DNA from: UBA6265 sp964526965
Lineage (GTDB): Bacteria; Chloroflexota; Chloroflexia; Thermomicrobiales; UBA6265
Assembly (NCBI GenBank): GCA_964526965.1
Contig: CAZGML010000011.1
Span: 1-64,000 of the forward strand
Reading direction: 5' to 3'
DNA: 64,000 nt
A program made the translations under genes and the position numbers. The notes beneath the pieces were generated by a model that saw nothing but the letters and a program-made list of their open reading frames with translations, did no database searches and was not told the origin of the DNA. This document shows, one piece after another, positions 46,820-54,833 of the stretch (positions within the stretch are counted from its first letter, which is position 1; every line of letters begins with the position of its first letter).

Positions 46820-49123
46820 TTATCGAGGCTCGCCCTCGATTCGGAAGTCTGGCAGCCACCGCAGCCACTTCGGCAGGTGCCAGGTCCAGTCGCCGCAAAT
46901 CGTCATGACGGCAGGCAGCAGCACGCTGCGAATGATGGTCGCATCGATCAACACCGCTACGGCGAGGCCGAAGCCGAGCTGCTGGATAGCTGCTGCCGAT
47001 CCCATACTGAACGCGCCAAACACCACCACCATGATTGCTGCGGCGCCGGTGATGATTCGGCCGGTGCTACGAAGACCAACGGCGACAGCTTCGTGGCTGT
47101 CATGGGATATGTCGTAATGCTCGCGAATGCGGCTGACGATGAAGACGTGATAGTCCATGCTCAGGCCAAACAATATGCAGAACATCAGAATCGGGAGCCA
47201 AAGCTCGATGATATCTGTTTGGGTATATCCGAAGAGGTCCGCTCCGATGCCGTGAACGAACACGGCCACCAAAATTCCCCATGCAGCCCCCACGCTGAAC
47301 AGGTTGAAGATCAACGCCTGAATCGGCATGACCACCGTACGGAACGTTACGAGCAGCAGGACATAGCTCAGCCCCAGCACGAACACGATCACCCACGGCG
47401 TCATTTCGCTGAGGTGGTCGACCATATCGGCTTCGCCGGCACTCTGGCCGGTAATGTGAACATTCAGCCCCTCGACCTCACCGATTGTGACGGGCGCGAA
47501 ATCTTCCCGCATGGTTTCCACGGTTTCATACGCCCGTTCGGAAGATCCTTCAAATGCAAGTGTTGCCTGCAGTTCAGCCGTGCGATTCTCATCATCCCAT
47601 CGAGGCTCGGAAATCAGCGTGAAGTCGCCCGTCTCCTCCATCAAACCGACGTATTCATTGATGGCAGCGTCTGCTTCGGACGATCGTTCGCCAGTGAACA
47701 CTACGTACATCGGGCTCAACAAACCGGCGGAAAAGTCATTTTCAAGCGTGCTGTATGCCGTGCTGATATCGCCGGGCGGTAATTGTCCCTCGCGGCTGAA
47801 GCCGGTCTCCATATCCAGCACCGGGTACGCCAATGCCAGCAATACGGCAGCAGAAGCAATGAGGCTCGTCCATGGGCGGTCGACAACCACCCGGGTGATG
47901 CTTCCCCAGAATCCGCTGTACATGTTATGTCGGCCGATTTGCTCGGTGCGAACCGGCTTCTTGCGAGGCCAGTCGATGCGATCACCAACAAGGTACAGCA
48001 GCGCGGGTACCAGCGTGGCCGTCAGGATGAGAGTGACAGCGACCACCGTGATCGCGCCGATTGCCAGCGAGAAAAAGATGTTCATGCGCACCAGCATCAC
48101 GCCCAGCATCGCCAGGATGAGCGTGACACCGGAGAAGACTACCGCCTTGCCGGACGTTGCCCCGGCGATTTCGATAGCGCGTAGCTTGGAATCGCCCAGC
48201 GACTTCTGCTCACGGAACCGCTCCACGAGGAAGAGCGAATAGTCGATACCGATCGCGAGTCCTAACATGGTGATCATGTTCTGGACAAAGAGTTGTAGCT
48301 CGCTAAACTGCCCCAGAATCGTCACAGCACCCAGGGCGATGACAACACTCATCACACCCAGAACAAGCGGTACCACTGGTGCTACAAGCGATCCAAACAC
48401 GATCAACAGCACAACGATGGCAATAGGAACGCCGAAAAGCTCTGCCTGAATCAGTTCTTCGACAATCAGTTCCTGGAAAACCTCGTTGATAGAAAGGTTG
48501 CCAATAGTGGTAACTTCGAACCGCTCCGTGTCGAACTGCTCAACGACGTCGATATAGTCACCAATTGAATACTCTTCGGAGTGGATGACCACGGGCAGAA
48601 GCAGCGTTGTGTTGTCGTCGGAGACAAGGCCTTCGACCTGTTCGAGCTGCCCCGATTGCTCGGCCACCGCCCTGGCAGCCGGGTTGCTGAGTACATCCTG
48701 GATTTCGTAGTAGCTGAGAACGTAATTCGTCTCTAACTCGCCCTGTGCCAGTTCAAGCATGTCTGGCGGACCTACCGGGCCGGTGCCCTCCCAGTCGCCC
48801 ATAATCGCGCGGACATCGCCTGTAACGGATTCAACATGAGACCTAAAGGCCGGATCACTCACCTCGGTGCCATCAAGCGACTGGATAACGATCGTCTCGG
48901 TGACGCCAACGGATTCACCGAGTGAGCTCTCCTCGAGCGCCTCGAGTCCTGCGACGGAATCGAAATCACCAGTCAGTGAAAATTCGTTGTTCAGAACATT
49001 GTTCAGCCCGGTGCTGGAGAGGATTGCAGCAACAATGAAAACGACGCCCCAAATTGAGACGACCTTCCAGGGATTACGAGCGCACAATCCTGCCAGGGAA
49101 GCGAGGGTGGGTTTCTTTTTCAT
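46820..49123 (-). CDS. MMPL/RND superfamily transporter
   Basis: A 767-residue inner-membrane protein with the twofold MMPL pattern: one N-terminal helix (VVSIWGVVFIVAAILSS), a large outside loop, five helices, a second large loop and five more helices. Both proton-relay tracts are visible: LGLAIGIDYSLFLVERFRE in the first half and FGLSMDYHVFIVSRIREHYD in the second. Members export lipids, glycolipids or drugs using proton flow. No lipid-synthesis gene is adjacent, so the substrate is open. The reading frame starts MKKKPTLASL with a GGGAGG-type signal upstream. Confidence 0.92.
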   Translation of the reverse strand: MKKKPTLASLAGLCARNPWKVVSIWGVVFIVAAILSSTGLNNVLNNEFSLTGDFDSVAGLEALEESSLGESVGVTETIVIQSLDGTEVSDPAFRSHVESVTGDVRAIMGDWEGTGPVGPPDMLELAQGELETNYVLSYYEIQDVLSNPAARAVAEQSGQLEQVEGLVSDDNTTLLLPVVIHSEEYSIGDYIDVVEQFDTERFEVTTIGNLSINEVFQELIVEELIQAELFGVPIAIVVLLIVFGSLVAPVVPLVLGVMSVVIALGAVTILGQFSELQLFVQNMITMLGLAIGIDYSLFLVERFREQKSLGDSKLRAIEIAGATSGKAVVFSGVTLILAMLGVMLVRMNIFFSLAIGAITVVAVTLILTATLVPALLYLVGDRIDWPRKKPVRTEQIGRHNMYSGFWGSITRVVVDRPWTSLIASAAVLLALAYPVLDMETGFSREGQLPPGDISTAYSTLENDFSAGLLSPMYVVFTGERSSEADAAINEYVGLMEETGDFTLISEPRWDDENRTAELQATLAFEGSSERAYETVETMREDFAPVTIGEVEGLNVHITGQSAGEADMVDHLSEMTPWVIVFVLGLSYVLLLVTFRTVVMPIQALIFNLFSVGAAWGILVAVFVHGIGADLFGYTQTDIIELWLPILMFCILFGLSMDYHVFIVSRIREHYDISHDSHEAVAVGLRSTGRIITGAAAIMVVVFGAFSMGSAAAIQQLGFGLAVAVLIDATIIRSVLLPAVMTICGDWTWHLPKWLRWLPDFRIEGEPR

Positions 49124-49220
49124 GGGAGGCAGCGACCTTTGACATTATCCATCGGTACGTATCCGTACTACTTGCTTGATGATAGGAGTCCGGATTCTGG
49201 TCTGTCAAAGAATTCACAAT

Positions 49221-49622
49221 CTATTCAACCCGTCTGTTCGCGCGTAGTTCGGCGGAAATCTCGAGAATGGAGAGCATAAGTACCAAACAGGCCGGCATGA
49301 TGTAGACCACCGCCATGATCCCGCTCACAAGTGGGAAAACAACCAGCCATCCAGCCACGCCTGCCGCGGTGTAGCCTGCCGTACCGAATGCGACAAGCGA
49401 AACCACCAATCCGGTCCGTTCTGGCAGGAATGGATAGACCAGCAGCATCAGGATGTAAACGATGACCGCATATACCTGAGGCGTATCCGGAAACATCGCA
49501 GTCGTTGCCTCACCGACTCCCTCTCCGTAGGTGGTGCTGAGATCCATGAACAGCAACAACGCGGCGTACAGAGCACCCAGGATGCTTGCTATGAACTTGC
49601 CGCAGCAGGATCCGTCCTCCAT
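49221..49622 (-). CDS. Small four-helix membrane protein, unknown
   Basis: A 133-residue protein with four predicted transmembrane helices: about residues 9-28, 49-66, 70-89 and 95-120 (KFIASILGALYAALLLFMDL, VYAVIVYILMLLVYPFL, LVVSLVAFGTAGYTAAGVAG, GIMAVVYIMPACLVLMLSI). The N-terminus has CC (MEDGSCCGK), a possible metal- or lipid-anchoring feature. Function unknown. GGAGG lies 12 bases before the ATG. It is upstream of the MMPL gene on the same strand, about 97 bp away, and may be co-transcribed. Confidence 0.65.
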   Translation of the reverse strand: MEDGSCCGKFIASILGALYAALLLFMDLSTTYGEGVGEATTAMFPDTPQVYAVIVYILMLLVYPFLPERTGLVVSLVAFGTAGYTAAGVAGWLVVFPLVSGIMAVVYIMPACLVLMLSILEISAELRANRRVE

Positions 49623-49812
49623 GAGAGCAGCTACCTCCGGATAACTGGTGAATTACCAACACATTGTCGATAAAACGAATCTCACAGGGATTGGTTCCCT
49701 GACAGATTGGCACGGAATGGTGAGAACGGACTAATCTATTCTATGACAAGTGCCATGAGTGCACCTACAGTCTTGACGGCACTGAATGTTTGTAGTGAAT
49801 AGAGTTACCAAA

Positions 49813-50199
49813 ATGGCGGAAACGTCTAACAGTCCATCCGAGTTTGTAGCTGCTTTGAGCCGTGATGTCTTCTTTGGAATGCGCATCCGGACAATTCTCA
49901 ATCAGCTGGGGTACGAGATAAAGCTCTGCAAAACCGAACAGGAGCTCGAAGAATCGTCCCCCGGTGCGGTGATCGCCCTGGTGGACTTCAATATCCCGGT
50001 CGATTGGGATGCGCTGAAATCCGTTTTGGAAGGCGATGTTCCGGTGCTCGCGTTCGGATCCCACACCAATGTGGAAGGGTTCCGGGCCGCAAAGTCGGCG
50101 GGTGTAACCCGCGTAGTTTCCAACGGCGAGTTCAGCCGCAGGCTTCCGGCACTTATGACGCAATATCGCCGCGATAAGGGTGAAATCGCAGAGTTGTAA
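49813..50199 (+). CDS. Pseudo-receiver domain protein
   Basis: A 128-residue protein with the fold pattern of a response-regulator receiver: a starting strand and helix (FFGMRIRTILNQLGYEIKLC), a Leu/Ile-Val-Asp strand (VIALVDFNIP), then PVLAFGSHTNVEGFRAAKSA and GVTRVVSNGEFSRRLPALM, where the usual Thr/Ser and Lys positions are only partly kept. The first acidic pocket of true receivers is not visible, so phosphorylation is doubtful. A clear output domain is absent. No strong Shine-Dalgarno is present; ATG 49786 is an alternative start. It is followed after about 180 bp by an HTH gene, possibly its partner (inference). Confidence 0.6.
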   Translation: MAETSNSPSEFVAALSRDVFFGMRIRTILNQLGYEIKLCKTEQELEESSPGAVIALVDFNIPVDWDALKSVLEGDVPVLAFGSHTNVEGFRAAKSAGVTRVVSNGEFSRRLPALMTQYRRDKGEIAEL

Positions 50200-50232
50200 A
50201 GAAAACCGGGTGTAAAGAACGTACGTACACCG

Positions 50233-50262
50233 TTGACACACTGATCGTAGCGAAAGTACAAT
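50233..50262 (+). promoter_or_regulatory. Sigma-70-type promoter of the HTH gene
   Basis: TTGACA at 50233-50238 and TACAAT at 50257-50262 are separated by 18 bp, a near-consensus housekeeping promoter about 115 bases before the GTG start of the HTH gene. GTACGTAC just upstream (about 50221-50228) may be a further element. Confidence 0.75.
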
Positions 50263-50376
50263 CCGATCGTACAGTTTGGTTGAACACCTACGTGGAACAC
50301 CCTGGCTGCACACGCACTATTGGCTAAACGTTGTTCGCTCACATGGGGTGAGCCTGGAGACCAGAAAGGAGTCATC

Positions 50377-50907
50377 GTGGAGTCCGAGCCTCGAGACTAC
50401 CAGGCGGTCATGGACAACGCCCTGCAGCTCGTCTACAGCCATCACCATCGATTGGTGACACAGCTGGCACCGGAGGCATTCCAGCCTCTGACATTGACGC
50501 AGCTTCGCAATGGGCCGTTGGGACAAGACCTCCTCCGATTGGCACGCCTGGCCCTTGGCCAGAGCAAAGAATCCAAGGATCAGGTGTTAGAAGCAATCGA
50601 TTCTGTGCTTCAACTCCTCTTTTGGCCGGCAGCGGCCGATGATTACACAGTTCCTCGCGTATTCTGGGATACCGACCTGGGCCGAATGCTCGCACTGGCC
50701 AAGTACCGTGCATTCGAATCCAACGAACTGGTGAGTATCGGCAATGCGGCACAGCAACTGGGGGTGACTCGTCCCACCATTTACCGGTGGATGGACGACC
50801 GCACGCTCAACTATGTACGCGACGATATGAGCGGCCGTACATTCGTGATCCGCAAGGACATCGATGTGCTCAAGCAGATCTCACAGGAGCTTGAGGGTCA
50901 GTTCTAG
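50377..50907 (+). CDS. Helix-turn-helix DNA-binding protein
   Basis: A 176-residue protein. The N-terminal two-thirds are helical with no recognised domain (DYQAVMDNALQLVYSHHHRL onward). The C-terminal 55 residues form a MerR/excisionase-type helix-turn-helix: VSIGNAAQQLGVTRPTIYRW, followed by the wing FVIRKDIDVLKQ. GTG 50377 is chosen because AAAGGAG lies six bases ahead; upstream codons back to 50320 are not family-like. A near-consensus promoter precedes it and a strong terminator follows, so it is a monocistronic unit. Its role as local regulator or partner of the preceding pseudo-receiver is open. Confidence 0.75.
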   Translation: MESEPRDYQAVMDNALQLVYSHHHRLVTQLAPEAFQPLTLTQLRNGPLGQDLLRLARLALGQSKESKDQVLEAIDSVLQLLFWPAAADDYTVPRVFWDTDLGRMLALAKYRAFESNELVSIGNAAQQLGVTRPTIYRWMDDRTLNYVRDDMSGRTFVIRKDIDVLKQISQELEGQF

Positions 50908-50923
50908 CCTGAATCAGAAGATT

Positions 50924-50955
50924 AAGCCGGAGGGATAATGACCCTCCGGCTTTTT
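50924..50955 (+). terminator. Rho-independent terminator after the HTH gene
   Basis: AAGCCGGAGGG pairs with CCCTCCGGCTT (50924-50934 with 50942-50952) around a seven-base loop, followed by TTTTT. It lies 17 bp after the stop codon. Confidence 0.92.
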
Positions 50956-51076
50956 GTGTCCGTATTCCGCACCTTTCACAGCACAAGCCATACGCTCCCC
51001 GACTGACCGGAGACCCGATTCCCGGGTACGATTCCTACAATAACGATCTTCTGACGTAGACGAAGGAATCGCCTGT

Positions 51077-52777
51077 ATGCTCGAAGTGCTCCCCACCGAT
51101 CTCGAAATCGCACAAAATGCAACCCTGCTTTCCCCCAACGAAATCGCCGATCAGCTTGGCATCGACTCCACTCACCTTCTCCCTTACGGTCGCGATGTCG
51201 CCAAAATCGATCCGGCCGTGATCGATACCATGACCGACCGCGCCCAGGGCAAGTACATCGTGGTGACCGCCATCACGCCAACACCACTCGGCGAAGGCAA
51301 AACCACAACCGCCGTTGGTCTTGCGCAAGGAATGACAAAGATAGGCAAGAGCAACGTGCTCACACTTCGGCAGCCGAGTATGGGCCCGACCTTCGGGATA
51401 AAGGGAGGAGCAGCCGGAGCTGGCTACAGCCAGGTGCTGCCAATGGAATCGCTCAACCTCCACCTCACTGGCGATTTTCATGCGGTGACTGCTGCTCACA
51501 ACATGCTGGCGGCGATGATCGATAACCACCTGCACCATGGGAACAAACTTGAACTCGACCCATCGGAAATCCAGTGGCGACGCGTGATGGATGTGAACGA
51601 TCGCGCACTACGAAACATCGTTATCGGGCTCGGTGAGAAGTCGGATGGCGTCACTCGTCAAACCGGTTTCGACATCACCGCGGCCAGCGAGGTGATGACA
51701 ACCCTCAGTCTCGCAACCGATGCAGATGACCTGCGCGCGCGGCTCGGGCGGATCGTGATTGGCCGCAATCGACGGGGAGAATTCGTCACCGCCGAAGATC
51801 TGGACGCTGCGGGTGCCATGGCCGTAATCCTGAAAGACGCTGTTTGGCCAAATCTGATGCAAACCACCGAGAACACGCCGGCCCTTATCCATTGCGGGCC
51901 GTTCGGCAATATTGCTACGGGAAATAGCAGCGTCATCGCCGATCGTATTGGTTTGCGGACGTCGGAATACGTCATCACCGAGGCAGGTTTTGGTGCCGAT
52001 ATGGGTGCGGAGCGCTTCTTTAACATCAAGTGTCGGGTGGGGAAAGCGCGTCCGTCCGCGGCTGTGCTGGTGGCTACGGTCCGCGCGCTGAAAGCGCACA
52101 GTGGACGCTACAAAATCGTGGCGGGCAAGCCGCTCCCGGCCGAGATGCTGCTTGAAAGTCCGGACGATGTTCGCGCCGGCGCGGCCAACCTTCGAAAGCA
52201 CATTGAAATCGTTCAGCAATTTGGCGTGCAACCGGTCGTGGCGATTAACGCCTTCCCCACCGATCATGAAAGTGAGCACGAGGCCATCCGCGAGATCGCT
52301 GCAGAAGCCGGCGTGCGCTGCGCCGTGAGCACCCATGTATCGGCTGGAGGCGAAGGAGCGACAGAGCTGGCTCGTGAGGTTGTGCTCGCGGCCGAAGAAG
52401 GCGCAGAGTTTCGCCCCACGTATGCATTCGAGCAGTCGTTGACGGAGAAGATCGAAGCGATTGCCACACGTGTGTATGGAGCGGAGGATGTGAGTTACAG
52501 CACCGAAGCAGCACGCCATATTCGGCAGTTCGAAGCGGCCGGATACGGGGAGTTACCCGTGGTGATTGCGAAGACGCACTTGAGCGTTAGTAGCAATCCG
52601 AGATTGTTGGGCGCTCCCACCGGCTGGACATTGCCAGTGCGAGAGGTGCGACTCGCCGCCGGCGCGGGGTACGTCTATGCCATTGCCGGCGACGTCCGCA
52701 CCATGCCCGGCCTCGGCGCCCACCCTGCCGCCGAACGAATCGACCTGGACAAAGGCCGGGTTGTAGGGCTGTTCTGA
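51077..52777 (+). CDS. fhs: Formate-tetrahydrofolate ligase
   Basis: A 566-residue enzyme making 10-formyl-THF from formate, THF and ATP. The P-loop TPTPLGEGKTTTAVGL (68-83) and the family tract LRQPSMGPTFGIKGGAAGAG are present, along with NLHLTGDFHAVTAAHNMLAA and KTHLSVSSNP. GAAGGA lies nine bases before the ATG. In one-carbon metabolism it supplies formyl-THF for purine synthesis and for the fmt product encoded at 28-29 kb. The gene is alone; no folD or fold partner is adjacent. Confidence 0.96.
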   Translation: MLEVLPTDLEIAQNATLLSPNEIADQLGIDSTHLLPYGRDVAKIDPAVIDTMTDRAQGKYIVVTAITPTPLGEGKTTTAVGLAQGMTKIGKSNVLTLRQPSMGPTFGIKGGAAGAGYSQVLPMESLNLHLTGDFHAVTAAHNMLAAMIDNHLHHGNKLELDPSEIQWRRVMDVNDRALRNIVIGLGEKSDGVTRQTGFDITAASEVMTTLSLATDADDLRARLGRIVIGRNRRGEFVTAEDLDAAGAMAVILKDAVWPNLMQTTENTPALIHCGPFGNIATGNSSVIADRIGLRTSEYVITEAGFGADMGAERFFNIKCRVGKARPSAAVLVATVRALKAHSGRYKIVAGKPLPAEMLLESPDDVRAGAANLRKHIEIVQQFGVQPVVAINAFPTDHESEHEAIREIAAEAGVRCAVSTHVSAGGEGATELAREVVLAAEEGAEFRPTYAFEQSLTEKIEAIATRVYGAEDVSYSTEAARHIRQFEAAGYGELPVVIAKTHLSVSSNPRLLGAPTGWTLPVREVRLAAGAGYVYAIAGDVRTMPGLGAHPAAERIDLDKGRVVGLF

Positions 52778-53240
52778 TTCGCCGTGGCTGTCGGATATCG
52801 CTGCGAAAAGTCAGCCGGCGTTACTACACAAGCGCGGACACCGGAACACTGGTAGCCTCGTAGCCCGACCTGTGACGAGACAGAGGGAGTTACATCGAGA
52901 TAATGGGTGACTCCCCCGGGATTCGAACCCCGGTGCAGGACTTCTGCAATTTGCGATGATCACAAGTCAATCAGTCTAGAATCTCACCCAATGGGTGGGT
53001 TAATGGGTGAAATAGCCCAATTTCCGCCTCATTTCGCGCTCATGTTGTCACACGTTACAGTCTTAGCTAGATTGCCGCAGTGACAAAGTCGGCAAGCAAC
53101 CGTACTCACACCACCGCGCTCTCGTCCCGCTCTCCAACTGCAAGTATTGGCGTTCGGGTAGCCCGGCCTATGGTTTACACTATCCCTATATCCATATTGG
53201 TTTCTAGACGGACGTAACCCATGTCGAAGGGAGAGTGTTT
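52778..53240. other. Intergenic left end of an integrated element
   Basis: This 463-bp stretch holds no supported gene. It contains the left attachment repeat (52905-52930) and several TGGGTGA-type motifs: 52904-52910 direct, 52984-52990 inverted, 52992 and 53004 direct. Bases 53010-53220 carry nothing I recognise apart from a possible weak promoter, TTTACA at about 53172, before the methyltransferase. Confidence 0.6.
52905..52930. repeat. Left attachment repeat (attR-like)
   Basis: GGGTGACTCCCCCGGGATTC and six further bases match 55477-55502 exactly. On the minus strand it corresponds to a tRNA 3' end, including the T-loop TTCGAAT, but one extra base after position 52930 breaks the T-stem, so it is not part of a working tRNA-Lys. 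Confidence 0.75.
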
Positions 53241-54104
53241 ATGGCAGATTCTGCAGAGTCTACTTCTCGAACCGAAATGAAGAAAGTCAACGCAAGGCAA
53301 CGCGAATTCTACGAACGAGTGCGTACCGAGGAGACGTTCGCTCATTCGGATAGATCAACAGTGTCGCGCATTTGGAGCTCAGTCCGGAATCGGATGTGGT
53401 CGTTTCAAAAAGAAGTAAACATGAGACGCGTTGCGTCCAACCTCCATATGGAGCAACTTCATGCAATTGCAGATATGGACGTCCTCGACCTTGGCAGCGG
53501 AACCGGGAGCGACCTATCCCTATACATGGCTGAGCACGCAAGATCATATACAGGGATTGATCTCGCACAAACTGCAGTAGACGGATTGAACGCCAAGCTC
53601 GAGCAGATGGGACTCACCAGGGCGAAGGCGATACGTGGTGACATCCTCGATTCGAAGCTGCCTGATGAATCATTCGACGTGGTGTACGCTGCCGCAGTTC
53701 TGCATCATTTTAAGGACGTGCGAGTAGTTGCGGAGGAGCTCAGTCGCCTCCTCCGTCCTGGCGGTGTCGTTCTCTCCTACGATCCTCTGCAAACGGAACC
53801 GATCAATGCCATTGCGAGAAAGATCTATCGGCGGAACCAGGATGACAGGGATTGGGAGTGGCCATTTACTAGAGAGACGGTCAGCGCACTGAGTGAATAT
53901 TTCGAGATTACTGCTGCTCAAGGCTCACTTGGCTTCTCAAAGTTTGGACTTCCTTTTTACTTCATCCCGGGCCTGGGGAGGGTCGCGAGATTTATCGCAC
54001 AGACAGGGATGAAGCTCGATCAAAGGTTCGCATCGAAACCGGGGCGCGGACTCTGGCACTGCTGGCATATCGCGATGGTGCTCAAGAAGACTTATCGGCA
54101 GTAG
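53241..54104 (+). CDS. Class I SAM-dependent methyltransferase
   Basis: A 287-residue methyltransferase with a Rossmann-like core: motif I VLDLGSGTGSDLSLYMAEHA, the acidic ribose contact in YTGIDLAQTAV, motif IV-like FDVVYAAAVLHHF and LLRPGGVVLSYDP. The N-terminal 75 residues are basic and helical (KKVNARQREFYERVRTEETF), and the C-terminal portion is aromatic. It is of the Methyltransf_11/25 group; small-molecule or lipid substrates are possible. ATG 53241 has GGGAG seven bases ahead. It is the only large gene of the integrated element and is probably cargo. Confidence 0.85.
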   Translation: MADSAESTSRTEMKKVNARQREFYERVRTEETFAHSDRSTVSRIWSSVRNRMWSFQKEVNMRRVASNLHMEQLHAIADMDVLDLGSGTGSDLSLYMAEHARSYTGIDLAQTAVDGLNAKLEQMGLTRAKAIRGDILDSKLPDESFDVVYAAAVLHHFKDVRVVAEELSRLLRPGGVVLSYDPLQTEPINAIARKIYRRNQDDRDWEWPFTRETVSALSEYFEITAAQGSLGFSKFGLPFYFIPGLGRVARFIAQTGMKLDQRFASKPGRGLWHCWHIAMVLKKTYRQ

Positions 54105-54156
54105 GTCCACTGTTGTTCGCTCACTGCTACAATTATTCTCAACTGGAGGCGTTTTG

Positions 54157-54360
54157 TTACGCTGCATTTTCTTTGTGCGCATCCAGCAGTTCCACCATCA
54201 AGCGCTTGCTGACCACCTTCCGGCGGCCGACACGGATAACCGGGACTGGCAGCTGATCACGGCGCGCCAGGTCATGAGCAGCAGCACGTGAAATTCCGAG
54301 CATCTTTCCTGCGGTTTCGATATTGATCCTCTAACGTGGAATAGTAGAGCTTGGTTTCAT
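54157..54360 (-). pseudogene. Excisionase-like helix-turn-helix gene with an in-frame amber stop
   Basis: An ATG at 54360 with a textbook GGAGG seven bases upstream opens a frame that reads nine codons (MKPSSTIPR), then TAG at 54333-54331, then continues in the same frame for 57 codons to TAA. The continuation is a HTH_17/excisionase protein: NIETAGKMLGISRAAAHDLA, then LPVPVIRVGRRKVVSKRLM. No normal start follows the TAG ahead of the domain. So it is most simply a nonsense-mutated excisionase; suppression of the amber is an alternative. It sits inside the tRNA-Lys element. Confidence 0.8.
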
Positions 54361-54463
54361 GGGGTACCTCCATAACAACGTGCACCATCCGTCTAGCTGC
54401 TATCTGGTACTAGTATCGAACTGCCAGGCGTGCCCGTAGATGCGCGCCCCGTGAGACGTGCGC

Positions 54464-54664
54464 CTATTTGCGCTGCTTGCGAGCCCGGATGACGGTTGAT
54501 CGGTTAGCGCCTAGCAATGCGGCTGTTGCATCGATCGTGTGCCCCTTGTCTCTCAGTTCATTGACTAGCTCTGCAATCGGCCTGTCGCCCTTACTGAGAA
54601 TGCGCGCGTCCTCTTCAACCAGTGGTACCGCCTTGCACACGTCCTCAGCGCTCATTCCTGGCAC
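54464..54664 (-). CDS. Small protein with HTH-like C-terminus, unknown
   Basis: A 66-residue basic protein, starting at GTG 54664 or the ATG three codons later (54655). The N-terminal helix is acidic (SAEDVCKAVPLVEEDARI), and the C-terminus KGHTIDATAALLGANRSTVI with RARKQRK reads as a helix-turn-helix, so a small DNA-binding or transcription-control protein is likely. No strong Shine-Dalgarno is visible. It lies in the integrated element on the same strand as the excisionase-like gene, 103 bp upstream of it. Confidence 0.5.
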   Translation of the reverse strand: MPGMSAEDVCKAVPLVEEDARILSKGDRPIAELVNELRDKGHTIDATAALLGANRSTVIRARKQRK

Positions 54665-54713
54665 GATTGGGAGATACCACCACTATTTATCAGGATCACC
54701 CGGAACAGGCCCG

Positions 54714-54833
54714 TCAGGGTGTGCTTCTCTCCGCTTGCCACACGGCTTCAACGGCTACCCGGTGGATTGAATCGAGCCTCTCAGGATGATCCGCCAAGAG
54801 CTCATCAACCACACCGCGGTAGTAGTGGTGCAT
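54714..54833 (-). CDS. Very small open frame, possible protein of the element
   Basis: A 39-residue frame starting MHHYYRGVVDELLADHPERL and ending WQAERSTP. Amino-acid composition looks protein-like, with a continuous amphipathic helix, and the frame lies just upstream of the small HTH-like gene on the same strand. There is no recognisable Shine-Dalgarno and overlapping frames exist in both directions, so it is uncertain. Function unknown. Confidence 0.3.
   Translation of the reverse strand: MHHYYRGVVDELLADHPERLDSIHRVAVEAVWQAERSTP

Noticed and set aside
51608..52519. 303-codon minus-strand frame opposite fhs
   Set aside because: Antisense to a highly conserved enzyme, with no Shine-Dalgarno or family pattern.
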